A stretch of DNA of 64,000 nucleotides from Streptomyces fulvoviolaceus. GTDB lineage: Bacteria > Actinomycetota > Actinomycetes > Streptomycetales > Streptomycetaceae. Both the position numbers and the translations under genes were made by a program. The notes beneath the pieces are model-generated. The model searched no databases. It was not told where the DNA came from and saw only the letters and a program-made list of their open reading frames with translations. This document shows positions 1 to 7,571 of the stretch, in pieces. The stretch's first letter is position 1. Every line of letters begins with the position of its first letter. Where the stretch lies: assembly GCF_000718165.1 (NCBI RefSeq), contig NZ_JOEY01000010.1, forward strand, positions 145,894 to 209,893, written 5' to 3'.

Positions 1-1290
1 CTGGGCGAGGATGACGCCGGCGAGGGCGCCGGCGAAGGAGGTGCCGAGGGACCGCATCAGGGTGTTGAGGCTGTTGGCGGCGGCCGTCTCGGAGGCGGGC
101 ACGGCGCTCATGATGAGGGAGGGCATGGCGCCGTAGCAGAAGCCGATGCCGCCGCCGATGGTGCAGGCGATCAGCGTGAAGTGCCAGAGCTCGGACATCA
201 GCACGAGGCTCAGGCTGTAGCCGGCGGCCACGATGACGGCGCCGCACATCAGGGTGATCTTCGGGCCCTTGGCCTTGGTGAGGCGCGCCGACAGGGTGGA
301 CATGGTCATCATGACCAGGCCCTGCGGGGCCAGCACCAGGCCGACGGTGAGCATGGACCTGCCGAGGCCGTAGCCGGTGGCCTCGGGCAGCTGGAGCAGC
401 TGCGGCAGGACCAGGGACATCGCGAACATCGAGAAGCCGATCGCCACCGAGGCGAGGTTGGTGAACAGCACCTGGCGGCGGGCGGTGGTCCGCAGGTCCA
501 CCAGTGGCTGGTCGGTGCGCAGTTCGTAGAGGCCCCAGGCCGGCAGGGCGAGGACCGCGGTGGCGAACAGGCCGAGCGTGCCGGCGCTGGTCCAACCCCA
601 GTCGCCGCCCTTGGAGACGGCCAGCAGCAGGGAGATCAGGCCGACCGCCAGGCCGAAGGAGCCGACCAGGTCGAAGCGTCCGCCGGTACGGACCTCCGAC
701 TCGGGGACGAGGAGCAGGACGAGCGTGAGGGCCAAGGCGCCGAGGGCGGCCGAGGTCCAGAACAGCACGTGCCAGTCGAAGTTGTCGGCGATGAAGGCGG
801 CGGAGGGAAGGCCGAGGGCACCGCCGACGCCGAGGGAGGCGCTCATCAGGGCGGTCGACCCGGCGAGCCGCTCGGCGGGCAGCACGTCACGCATGATGCT
901 GATGCCGAGCGGGATGACACCGACGGCCAGGCCCTGCAGGGCGCGTCCGGTGATCACCGGGACCACGGAGTCGCTCAGCGCGCAGACGACCGAGCCGGTG
1001 ATCAGCAGGACGACGCTGAACAGCAGCATGCGGCGTTTGCCGTGCATGTCACCGAGACGGCCGACGACGGGAGTGGCGACGGCGGCGGCGAGCAGGGTCG
1101 CGGTGACCGCCCAGGCGGTGTTCGACGCCGAGGCGTCGAGGAGCCGGGGCAGCTCGGGGACGATCGGGATGACGGTCGTCTGCATCAGCGCGGCGACGAT
1201 CCCGGCGAAGGCCAGCACCGCCACCACGGCGTTCGACCTCGGCGGCGCGGAACGCCCGGCGTCGGAGGGTCGGGCAAGGGCGTCGGACAT
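1..1290 (-). CDS. MFS drug-type exporter, DHA family (3' end cut by window edge)
   Basis: Inner-membrane proton-coupled exporter of the major facilitator superfamily; substrate unknown, drug/metabolite efflux likely. The frame is open from the ATG at 1290 to the window edge (430 codons seen, no stop), starting MSDALARPSD and running through many hydrophobic helices. The loop motif GRLGDMHGKRR between helices 2 and 3 is the MFS signature (motif A). A GGAGG ribosome site lies 7 bases before the ATG. It is the last gene of a leftward group (NTF2-like, SDR, alcohol dehydrogenase), but a 121-base gap with four tandem 12-bp repeats precedes it, so it may have its own control. The family assignment is firm; the substrate is a guess. 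Confidence 0.9.
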   Translation of the reverse strand, partial: MSDALARPSDAGRSAPPRSNAVVAVLAFAGIVAALMQTTVIPIVPELPRLLDASASNTAWAVTATLLAAAVATPVVGRLGDMHGKRRMLLFSVVLLITGSVVCALSDSVVPVITGRALQGLAVGVIPLGISIMRDVLPAERLAGSTALMSASLGVGGALGLPSAAFIADNFDWHVLFWTSAALGALALTLVLLLVPESEVRTGGRFDLVGSFGLAVGLISLLLAVSKGGDWGWTSAGTLGLFATAVLALPAWGLYELRTDQPLVDLRTTARRQVLFTNLASVAIGFSMFAMSLVLPQLLQLPEATGYGLGRSMLTVGLVLAPQGLVMMTMSTLSARLTKAKGPKITLMCGAVIVAAGYSLSLVLMSELWHFTLIACTIGGGIGFCYGAMPSLIMSAVPASETAAANSLNTLMRSLGTSFAGALAGVILAQ

Positions 1291-1310
1291 GGAACGGCCT
1301 CCGTCGAGGG

Positions 1311-1358
1311 GAACGTCGTGGTGAACGTCGTAGTGAACGTCGTAGTGAACGTCGTGGA
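1311..1358. repeat. Four tandem 12-bp direct repeats upstream of the MFS gene
   Basis: The unit GAACGTCGTRGT occurs four times head to tail (1311, 1323, 1335, 1347), 21-68 bases upstream of the exporter start codon. The register is slightly over one helical turn. It could be a regulator-binding array or simple slippage; no known operator is recognised. Confidence 0.85.
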
Positions 1359-1411
1359 AAACAAAGGGAGTTGAGGCGGCGGGATCCCCTGACGTCTCCC
1401 GCCGTGCTCGA

Positions 1412-2455
1412 CTACTCGTCGAAGGTGACGACGACCTTCTCCGCGGCGCCCGGCGTCAGCGCGAGCTCGAAGGCGTGGCCGGCCTCGGCGAACGGCACGC
1501 GGTGGCTGATGAGTTCGGCGAAGCGCTCGTGGTGTTCCACGATCTCCGGGGTCACCTCGAAGATCTCCGTGGGGTAGCCCTGCGAGGCGATGAGGGTCAG
1601 TTCGCTGCGGAGCATGCCGCCCAGGTCGATGTCCGAGCCCTTCTTCTGTACGGCGACCATGACCAGCTTGGCCTTCCACTTCGCGGAGTCCACGGCGGCC
1701 TGGAAGACGGCGGGGGCGCCGGCGGCGTCGATGTAGATGTCGGTACCGGCGCGGGGCTGGCCGAGCGCGTTGGCGGCCTGGCCGTGCAGTTCGGTGAGGC
1801 GCTCCGTGACGTTCTCCTTCGCCGAGTTGATGACGGCGTCGGCGCCGACGGCGAGGGCGGTCTCCAGGCGCTCGGGGATGATGTCGACGACCACGACGTG
1901 CTCGACCCCGCGCAGCTTGAGCCAGATCGCGGCGCCCAGGCCGATGGGCCCGGCACCGAACACCACGACCTTGTCGTCGGGCTTGGCCTCGGAGCGGTTG
2001 ACGCAGTGCCGGGCGACCGCCATCGGCTCGTTCAGCGCGGCGACGTCGAAGGGCACGGTGTCCGGAAACACCGCGACGCTTCTGCCCACGACGGCGTCCT
2101 CGACGAGCAGGTACTCGCTCATGCCGCCGAACTTCCCGCCACAGCCGATGATCCCGGTCGGGGCGTCCTGCGGGTTGACGACCACACGGTCGCCGACCTT
2201 CAAGTCGGCGATGTCGGCGCCCACTTCGACGATCTCGCCGGCCGGCTCGTGGCCCAGGGCCACCGGAACCAGTTCGCCGCCCGCGTGGGCGCGGGCCGGC
2301 ATGCCGCCCATGTGCAGGAAGGTGACGTCGGTGCCGCAGATGCCGCAGGAGCGGATCTTCACCAGGACGTCCTTCGGTCCCGGCGCGGGCAGCTCGACGT
2401 CCACCACGTCGACCTTGCCGACGCCACCGGTCTGGACGGACTTCATCGTGGCCAT
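1412..2455 (-). CDS. Zinc-dependent alcohol/polyol dehydrogenase (MDR family)
   Basis: 347-residue medium-chain dehydrogenase of the threonine/sorbitol/butanediol dehydrogenase group, using NAD(P)H to oxidise an alcohol or reduce a carbonyl. Catalytic-zinc features are present: CGICGTD near residue 37 and the GHE motif near 70. The Rossmann loop GAGPIGLGAA lies near 168. The lobe that normally carries four structural-zinc cysteines holds only one (GIIGCGG), so the structural zinc is probably absent, as in some members. It follows the SDR gene after 57 bases on the same strand, suggesting one transcript. The substrate cannot be told from sequence. The annotated start has ATG codons at residues 1 and 4; either would serve. 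Confidence 0.9.
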   Translation of the reverse strand: MATMKSVQTGGVGKVDVVDVELPAPGPKDVLVKIRSCGICGTDVTFLHMGGMPARAHAGGELVPVALGHEPAGEIVEVGADIADLKVGDRVVVNPQDAPTGIIGCGGKFGGMSEYLLVEDAVVGRSVAVFPDTVPFDVAALNEPMAVARHCVNRSEAKPDDKVVVFGAGPIGLGAAIWLKLRGVEHVVVVDIIPERLETALAVGADAVINSAKENVTERLTELHGQAANALGQPRAGTDIYIDAAGAPAVFQAAVDSAKWKAKLVMVAVQKKGSDIDLGGMLRSELTLIASQGYPTEIFEVTPEIVEHHERFAELISHRVPFAEAGHAFELALTPGAAEKVVVTFDE

Positions 2456-2512
2456 GGAAAAGACTCTCTTTCCGAATTACGAAGTTTCTGGAGGACTGCG
2501 GGAGTTGGTGCG

Positions 2513-3190
2513 TCAGGCCGCGGACCAGCCCTCGTCGACGGGCAGGACGGTGCCGTTGAGGTGGGCGGCCGCGTCGGAGGCGAGGAACACGATGGCCGCG
2601 GCCTGCTCCACGGCGGTGGCGACCCGGGCGGGGGCGATGGCGTTGGTACGGATGCCGACGCCGGGGTAGGTCGCGGCGAGTGACCTCACCAGGCCGAGGA
2701 CGCCGTGCCGGGAGGCGGTCGAGGCGGCCCCGCCGATGCTGCCGCGCGGTCCGGCCCCGACCGCGGTGAAGACGATCGAGCCGCGCCCCTCGGCCATCAT
2801 GTGCGGCAGTACGGCGCGGGTCAGCAGGAACGGTGCCGTCAGATTGACCTCGAGGACGCGGTACCACTCGGCGTCGCCGGTCTCGCTGACGACCGACATC
2901 CGGTCCATGATCGCGGCGTTGTGCACGAGGACGTCCACGCCCCCGAAGACTTCCACGGCGGTGTCGACGACCTGGTCCACGACCTGCTGGTCGCTGAGGT
3001 CGCCGACGACCGCGAGAGCGGTGCCGCCCACGTCCGCGACGGCCTTGACGGTCTCGTCGGCACCCGCCCGTCTCAGGTCCGCGACCAGTACGTACGCCCC
3101 CTCGCGGGCGAACCGTACGGCCGTGGCCCGGCCGACGTCGGACCCGGCGCCGGTGACGACGACGCTGCGCTCGTGAAGACCGTTGCTCAT
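2513..3190 (-). CDS. Short-chain dehydrogenase-like protein lacking the catalytic Tyr and Lys
   Basis: 225-residue classical-SDR fold protein. The cofactor loop is close to normal (TGAGSDVGRA, residues 13-22), NAA replaces the usual NNAG, and VNLTAPFLLTRA is typical. The catalytic YxxxK segment reads STASRHGVLGLVRS, with Thr for Tyr and Arg for Lys, and the usual serine region reads FTAVGAG. The stretch after NAIAP is also about 25 residues shorter than in the family. Dehydrogenase activity is therefore doubtful; it may be a binding or scaffold protein. AGGAG lies 8 bases before the ATG. It sits between the NTF2-like and alcohol dehydrogenase genes in one leftward operon. Confidence 0.9.
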   Translation of the reverse strand: MSNGLHERSVVVTGAGSDVGRATAVRFAREGAYVLVADLRRAGADETVKAVADVGGTALAVVGDLSDQQVVDQVVDTAVEVFGGVDVLVHNAAIMDRMSVVSETGDAEWYRVLEVNLTAPFLLTRAVLPHMMAEGRGSIVFTAVGAGPRGSIGGAASTASRHGVLGLVRSLAATYPGVGIRTNAIAPARVATAVEQAAAIVFLASDAAAHLNGTVLPVDEGWSAA

Positions 3191-3375
3191 GGTGGGGGCT
3201 CCTGTTCGGCCGGCTGTGTCCGCCTCGGGCCCGGTGGCGGGACGGGGAGTCGTCCGGCCACCGGGCCGAAGGGAGCGCCGTTCCCCGTCCCCACGGGATG
3301 CGGCGCGGCGGGGGGCGCCTCCGCTCAAGGCGCCCCCGGTCTCAGGGGGTTGGTCGCTACGGTCCGGAGGCCGAC

Positions 3376-4257
3376 TCAGCCGAGCTGGATCTGGTCCGTG
3401 CCGTGGCCGATGTGCGCGACGACGAGTCCGGCGGCCGACACCTCGGCGTACTCGGCGGTGTGGTGGCGGAAGCTCTTTCCGGCGTTGGGGCCGCGCCGCG
3501 CCTCGACCGTCCACCGCAGCTCGTGGAAGAAGAACCAGTCGTCGAAGTGCTGGTGGACGACGTCGATCGAGCGGACGGAGTACTCCTCGTAGAAGGCGTC
3601 GAGGCGGGCCCGCAGGTCGTCCTTGGTGTGCATCTCGGGCAGGGTCCCGGAATGCGACACGTAGTCCCGCACGCCGCCCTGGATCTCGGGGTGGGCCTTC
3701 TCGACGATCGTGTCGATGTCGCCCTTGCGGTACGCGTCGAGCAGGGTCGCGTGCACTCCGGCCACGGCGTACCGGCTGGCCAGGAACCCGTCGGCCTCGT
3801 CTCCCGGCATGCTGTCCTGCTGGGTCTTGCCCCAGAACAGCTCCCCGGTGATGCCCTCGGAGCCCATCGTCGGGAAGATCACGACGACCGGCCGCTCGCT
3901 CTCCGCACCGGTCGCCTTCTCGCGCCCGCGCCCGCGGCCGCTGACGAAGGTGTACCAGGAGCCGTTGATCTCCGCGACAGGACGGATCGCGACCACGGCG
4001 GCGTACCGGTGCATGCCGCGGTAGGACGCCGCGATCTCGTCGAACGTGGTGACGATGCGCTGGGTCGGGAGCTCCTTGCCCTCCTCGATGGAGGGGCTGA
4101 CGGTGTACGCGTAGGGGCCGCTCGGTGCCAGCGTCGCCAGGATGTCGTCGATGATGTCGACGTACTCGGCCCTGACGTGCTTCCACGCGGTCTCCGAGGA
4201 CTGCACCTGGAGATCCGACGCGACGAGCAGGTCCGCGACCTTGGCCCGGTCCTTCAT
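3376..4257 (-). CDS. NTF2-like (SnoaL-type) protein, first gene of leftward operon
   Basis: 293 residues from the ATG at 4257, which has AAAGGAAG just upstream; a longer frame to 4338 exists but lacks a ribosome site. The C-terminal half (DDLRARLDAFYEEY, then WFFFHELRWTVEA and HHTAEYAEV) has the helix-plus-curved-sheet pattern of NTF2/SnoaL-like proteins. The N-terminal half has a similar character, so this may be a two-lobed protein. Such folds serve as isomerases, dehydratases, cyclases or small-molecule binders. No catalytic pair can be assigned. The operon context with two dehydrogenase-fold genes and an exporter suggests a small-molecule pathway. Confidence 0.7.
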   Translation of the reverse strand: MKDRAKVADLLVASDLQVQSSETAWKHVRAEYVDIIDDILATLAPSGPYAYTVSPSIEEGKELPTQRIVTTFDEIAASYRGMHRYAAVVAIRPVAEINGSWYTFVSGRGRGREKATGAESERPVVVIFPTMGSEGITGELFWGKTQQDSMPGDEADGFLASRYAVAGVHATLLDAYRKGDIDTIVEKAHPEIQGGVRDYVSHSGTLPEMHTKDDLRARLDAFYEEYSVRSIDVVHQHFDDWFFFHELRWTVEARRGPNAGKSFRHHTAEYAEVSAAGLVVAHIGHGTDQIQLG

Positions 4258-4681
4258 GATCTTCCTTTCTGAGGGGCGGGGCGCCCCGGGGGTGTGGGGG
4301 ATGAGGGGGGTTGGTCCGCGCGAGGAGCCGTACGTCACCGGAAGCAGGGCAGAGCTCCGCTCCGGGGGTGAACTCCCCGGCGGGTCGAAGAGTGTGCAGA
4401 GGTTGGTCGATGGGCGGATCAGGTCCGCGAGCCATCGAGTCGACGACGGCGATGACGCTGACGTCGACGGGCTGGTCGCCGGCGTCGTGGACGTCGCGCC
4501 GGGGCCGATTCAGTCCGAGGGTGAGCCGCTACGGCTCGTTCGGCGCTGAGTGGGGGGTCGTGCCGTACCTCCGTGCTGGTGTGCTGTGGACGTGCTGTGA
4601 GGCGGAGGGGCGCCTCTGCGGACATCCTGGTGGAGTAGTCCACTTGGTCCGAGGGCACGGCCGCTTCCCGGGGGGAATCCC
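4258..4681. other. 424-base gap: promoter region of the leftward operon
   Basis: This lies between the end of the first LAL regulator and the NTF2-like start. No supported gene. It holds a perfect 10-bp palindrome GGGGCGCCCC at 4278-4287, close to the ribosome site. The operon promoter should lie here, but no clear -35/-10 pair is seen. Confidence 0.5.
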
Positions 4682-7486
4682 TCACGAACGCGGGAGGAGC
4701 CCCGCGAGTCGGCCTTCCATCGCGGCCAGGGCCAGGTCCAGCCGTGAGCGGCAGCCGGTCTTCGCGAACACCTGGGTGAGGTTGTTCTCGACGGTCTTCT
4801 CACTCACCTGGAGTTCCCGCGCGATCTGCCGGTTGGTCAGGCCCCGCCCCACCAGGGCGGTGATGCGCCCTTCCAGGCCGGAGAGGGCGGCGGGGTACTT
4901 GCCACCCCTGTCGTCGCGGGTCGTCAGGGTCACACCGGTCGCCCGCATCGACTCCGTGATCGCCGTCCGATGGAGGCTGTCGCCGAGGCTCCGGGCGATG
5001 CCGTAGGCCTCCTGGTGCCAGGGGAGCGGGTCTTCGGCCAGCAACGCGACGGTCATGCACGCCCGCAGCAGATCGCTCCGCCCGCCGTGCTCGCGCAGGA
5101 CGTCCACGGCTGTGTGCGCGCTGGCGACGTCGCGTTCGGCGAAGGCGCGGATGATGAGCGTGGCCGCCCGCAGCCCCGTTCCGCCCAGTCGGGCGTACCA
5201 CTGTTCCGACCGCTCACGCAGCTGGGGCAACAGCACCTGGCGACCGCCCTGCCCCCACTGGGCGAACGCGAGCCGGACGAGCAGCCGGCCGACGCCCACC
5301 GCGCTTCCCTCGCCGGCCTGTTCCATCGGCTCTTCGCAGAAGGCCCGGCCCAGTTCCCGGCAGCGCTCCCCGTCCCCGGTCCGGTAGGCGAGGCCCATGG
5401 CGGCCCAGACGCGCAGTGCGGGGAACGGGCAGTCGTCCCCGGCCAGTTCCAGCCATGCGGCGCTCCGCTCGAAGTCGCCCATGGTCGAGTGCACCTCCGC
5501 GGCGACCAGGCGGACGGCGTGGTGGACGGGGGTGTGGGGCGGGCCCGCGAGTTCGAGTGCGCGGGCCTCGGACGGGATGCCGGCCCAGTTCCCGTCCCGG
5601 TAGTCCCGCATGATGCGGGCGTGGGCCGCCAGCGGGCCGGTGACGGGTTCGCCGTAGTCCGCGGCCCCGAGCACCTGCCGGAAGAGCGCCACCGGATCGA
5701 AGCGGTCGCCGTCGGGGGAACCGCCCGCGGAAGAGCCGCGGACGCGGAGACACCTGAAGGCGGACTCGACCTCGCCCGCCCGGAGCGGTTCCCGTCCGGT
5801 GAACCAGCGGGCGGCGAACTCCAGCGCGCCCCCCACTGTTTCACCGGCCAGAGCCTCGCACACCGGGCCCGGCACCGGACGCCCGGTGTGCACGGCAGCC
5901 AGCGCCGCGTACGCCGCCAGTTCCTGCGCCCGCGGCCGACCGTCACCGCCGGCATACGGCCCTTCGGCGCGCGCCGCGTACGCCGCGAGTTCCTGCGTCC
6001 GCGGCCGATCGTCGCCGCTGGCACCGGGCCCTTCGGCGCGTACCCCTTCCTCGCGCACCCCCTCCGCCACAGCCTCGGCGAGCCCCTCGTAGTCCCCCGT
6101 CCGCACCAGCAGCGGCAGCAGGGCGGCCAGGGCGCGTGAGTGGGGCGGGTCACCGGGCTCGCAGTGCCGCAGGGCGGCGCGGTACCAGCGGGCGGCCGTG
6201 GTGGGGCACGTCGGGAGCGCCCGTGCGGCCTCGCGTTCCAGGAGCGGTACGAGGGAGGGCGTGGCCGGCAGCGCGGAGCCGGCGAGCGCGATGTGCTCGG
6301 CCGCGGCCATCGGGTCCGGCGACGGTGTGCGGTCGCCGCGCAGCAGGTGTTCGGCGAGCGCGCGGTGCACCTCGGCCGCCTCGTCCCGGCCCGTGCCGGG
6401 CAGTACGGCGGGGACCAGCGCGGGGCAGTGGATGCGCAGGACGCCGTAGTCGTCGCAGACCAGCGCACCGACGGCGACGAGGCGGTCCACGATGCGGCCG
6501 CAGGCGGCGAGTTCGTGGCCGGTGGCCGCCGCGAAGTCCGGGAGGTCGTCCATGGCGAGGCGGCCCGCCGAGGCGGTCAGCGCGAGCAGCTGCCTGCCGG
6601 TGTCACCGCACTCCGCGACCCTCCGCACCAGGGCGTGGCCGACGGGCAGTGCCGGCTCGGTCGCGGGGTCGCTCAGGCACAGGTGGCCCTGGAACCGTAC
6701 GAGGCCGCCTTCGCGGAGCATCGCCTCGAAGGTGTCGAGAACAGTGCCCGGGTTTCCGGCCGGCGGGCCAAGCGCGGCGCGCAGCGCGGGTGCCACGGCC
6801 TCGTCCAGCGGCTCGCGCGCGGCGTCGGCCAGCAGGGCGTCGATCCAGTGGTCCGGCAGGGGGCCGAGGTCGACGACGCGATCCGCGAAGCTGCTCAGCG
6901 AACCCGAACCCGAACCCGGACTCGGACCCGGCCCCGACCCTGGTCCCGAACTCGACCCCGACCCCGACCCCGATCCCCAACCGGTCCGCCCGCTGCCCCA
7001 CCCGTCCTCGCGATACGTCGCCACGACCGTGCAGCCGACGCGCTGGGCGGCGGCCACCATCAGCGCGGGATCGGGGGCGGCGTGCACGTCGTCGATCAGC
7101 ACGGTGCCGGGAGCGCTCCCGCCGAGGTGTGCGAAAAGCCGTACCAGTTCGGTGAAGAGGGCGGCTCGCGCGCGGGCCGAGCCGTAACTCTCCGGTCGGC
7201 ACAGCCGGTTCACCGCGGCCATCGCGTCGGCCGGCGGGGAATCCCCGAGGTCGGGAAAGGAATTCCGGAACGCTTTCAGCACCGCACACGCGCCGAACAG
7301 GTCCCACCGTGGAATGGCGGCGGAACAGCGAATCCGTACGATCCTGGGGCAGCGGGTGCGCCAGGTGCGGTGGACTTCCTTCAGCAGGGTTGTTTTCCCC
7401 ATACCGGACTGTCCGCGGACGAGGAGCAGCACCGCGCGCCCGGACACCTCGTCGACGGCCGACAGTTCGGCCTCTCTGCCGTACAC
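4682..7486 (-). CDS. LAL-type LuxR regulator with AAA ATPase domain
   Basis: Large ATP-binding regulator of the LuxR family (LAL), typically a cluster-linked activator. The GTG at 7486 is chosen because AAGGGGG lies upstream and the product then begins VYGREAEL, the usual LAL opening; a TTG at 7522 is the longer alternative. It has an intact Walker A (GQSGMGKTT, residues about 26-34), Walker B GTVLIDDVH, a long helical repeat region, and a C-terminal LuxR helix-turn-helix (GLTNRQIARELQVSEKTVE). Oddities are a Gly/Ser low-complexity stretch inside the ATPase domain and a 23-residue tandem duplication near the middle. It is divergent from a second LAL-like gene 85 bases away and upstream of the NTF2/SDR/ADH/MFS operon, its likeliest target. 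Confidence 0.9.
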   Translation of the reverse strand: MYGREAELSAVDEVSGRAVLLLVRGQSGMGKTTLLKEVHRTWRTRCPRIVRIRCSAAIPRWDLFGACAVLKAFRNSFPDLGDSPPADAMAAVNRLCRPESYGSARARAALFTELVRLFAHLGGSAPGTVLIDDVHAAPDPALMVAAAQRVGCTVVATYREDGWGSGRTGWGSGSGSGSSSGPGSGPGPSPGSGSGSLSSFADRVVDLGPLPDHWIDALLADAAREPLDEAVAPALRAALGPPAGNPGTVLDTFEAMLREGGLVRFQGHLCLSDPATEPALPVGHALVRRVAECGDTGRQLLALTASAGRLAMDDLPDFAAATGHELAACGRIVDRLVAVGALVCDDYGVLRIHCPALVPAVLPGTGRDEAAEVHRALAEHLLRGDRTPSPDPMAAAEHIALAGSALPATPSLVPLLEREAARALPTCPTTAARWYRAALRHCEPGDPPHSRALAALLPLLVRTGDYEGLAEAVAEGVREEGVRAEGPGASGDDRPRTQELAAYAARAEGPYAGGDGRPRAQELAAYAALAAVHTGRPVPGPVCEALAGETVGGALEFAARWFTGREPLRAGEVESAFRCLRVRGSSAGGSPDGDRFDPVALFRQVLGAADYGEPVTGPLAAHARIMRDYRDGNWAGIPSEARALELAGPPHTPVHHAVRLVAAEVHSTMGDFERSAAWLELAGDDCPFPALRVWAAMGLAYRTGDGERCRELGRAFCEEPMEQAGEGSAVGVGRLLVRLAFAQWGQGGRQVLLPQLRERSEQWYARLGGTGLRAATLIIRAFAERDVASAHTAVDVLREHGGRSDLLRACMTVALLAEDPLPWHQEAYGIARSLGDSLHRTAITESMRATGVTLTTRDDRGGKYPAALSGLEGRITALVGRGLTNRQIARELQVSEKTVENNLTQVFAKTGCRSRLDLALAAMEGRLAGLLPRS
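5902..6040. repeat. 69-bp in-frame tandem duplication inside the LAL gene
   Basis: Two copies start at 5902 and 5971 with a few differences. They encode two 23-residue units of the form RAEGP..GDxRPRxQELAAYAA in the middle domain of the regulator. The duplication keeps the frame, so it is a recent insertion in the helical-repeat region. Confidence 0.85.
6901..6979. repeat. GAACCC/GACCCC microsatellite encoding a Gly-Ser linker
   Basis: Imperfect six-base repeats inside the LAL ATPase domain, encoding alternating Gly/Ser/Pro after the first third of the domain (GSGSGSSSGPGSG and similar). Probably slippage-derived linker expansion; length may vary between strains. Confidence 0.8.
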
Positions 7487-7571
7487 GGCTCGGCCCCCTT
7501 CCCTTCGCTCCTCGCTGCACAAGGACGCGGCCGGTTAGCATCTGGTTGACCCCGTGACCCAGCGAGGATTC

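Noticed and set aside
2513..4435. A single 640-codon minus frame joining the SDR and NTF2-like region
   Set aside because: Only the part from ATG 3190 is the SDR; the upstream part is an Arg/Pro-rich shadow of the NTF2-like gene, which lies in another frame.
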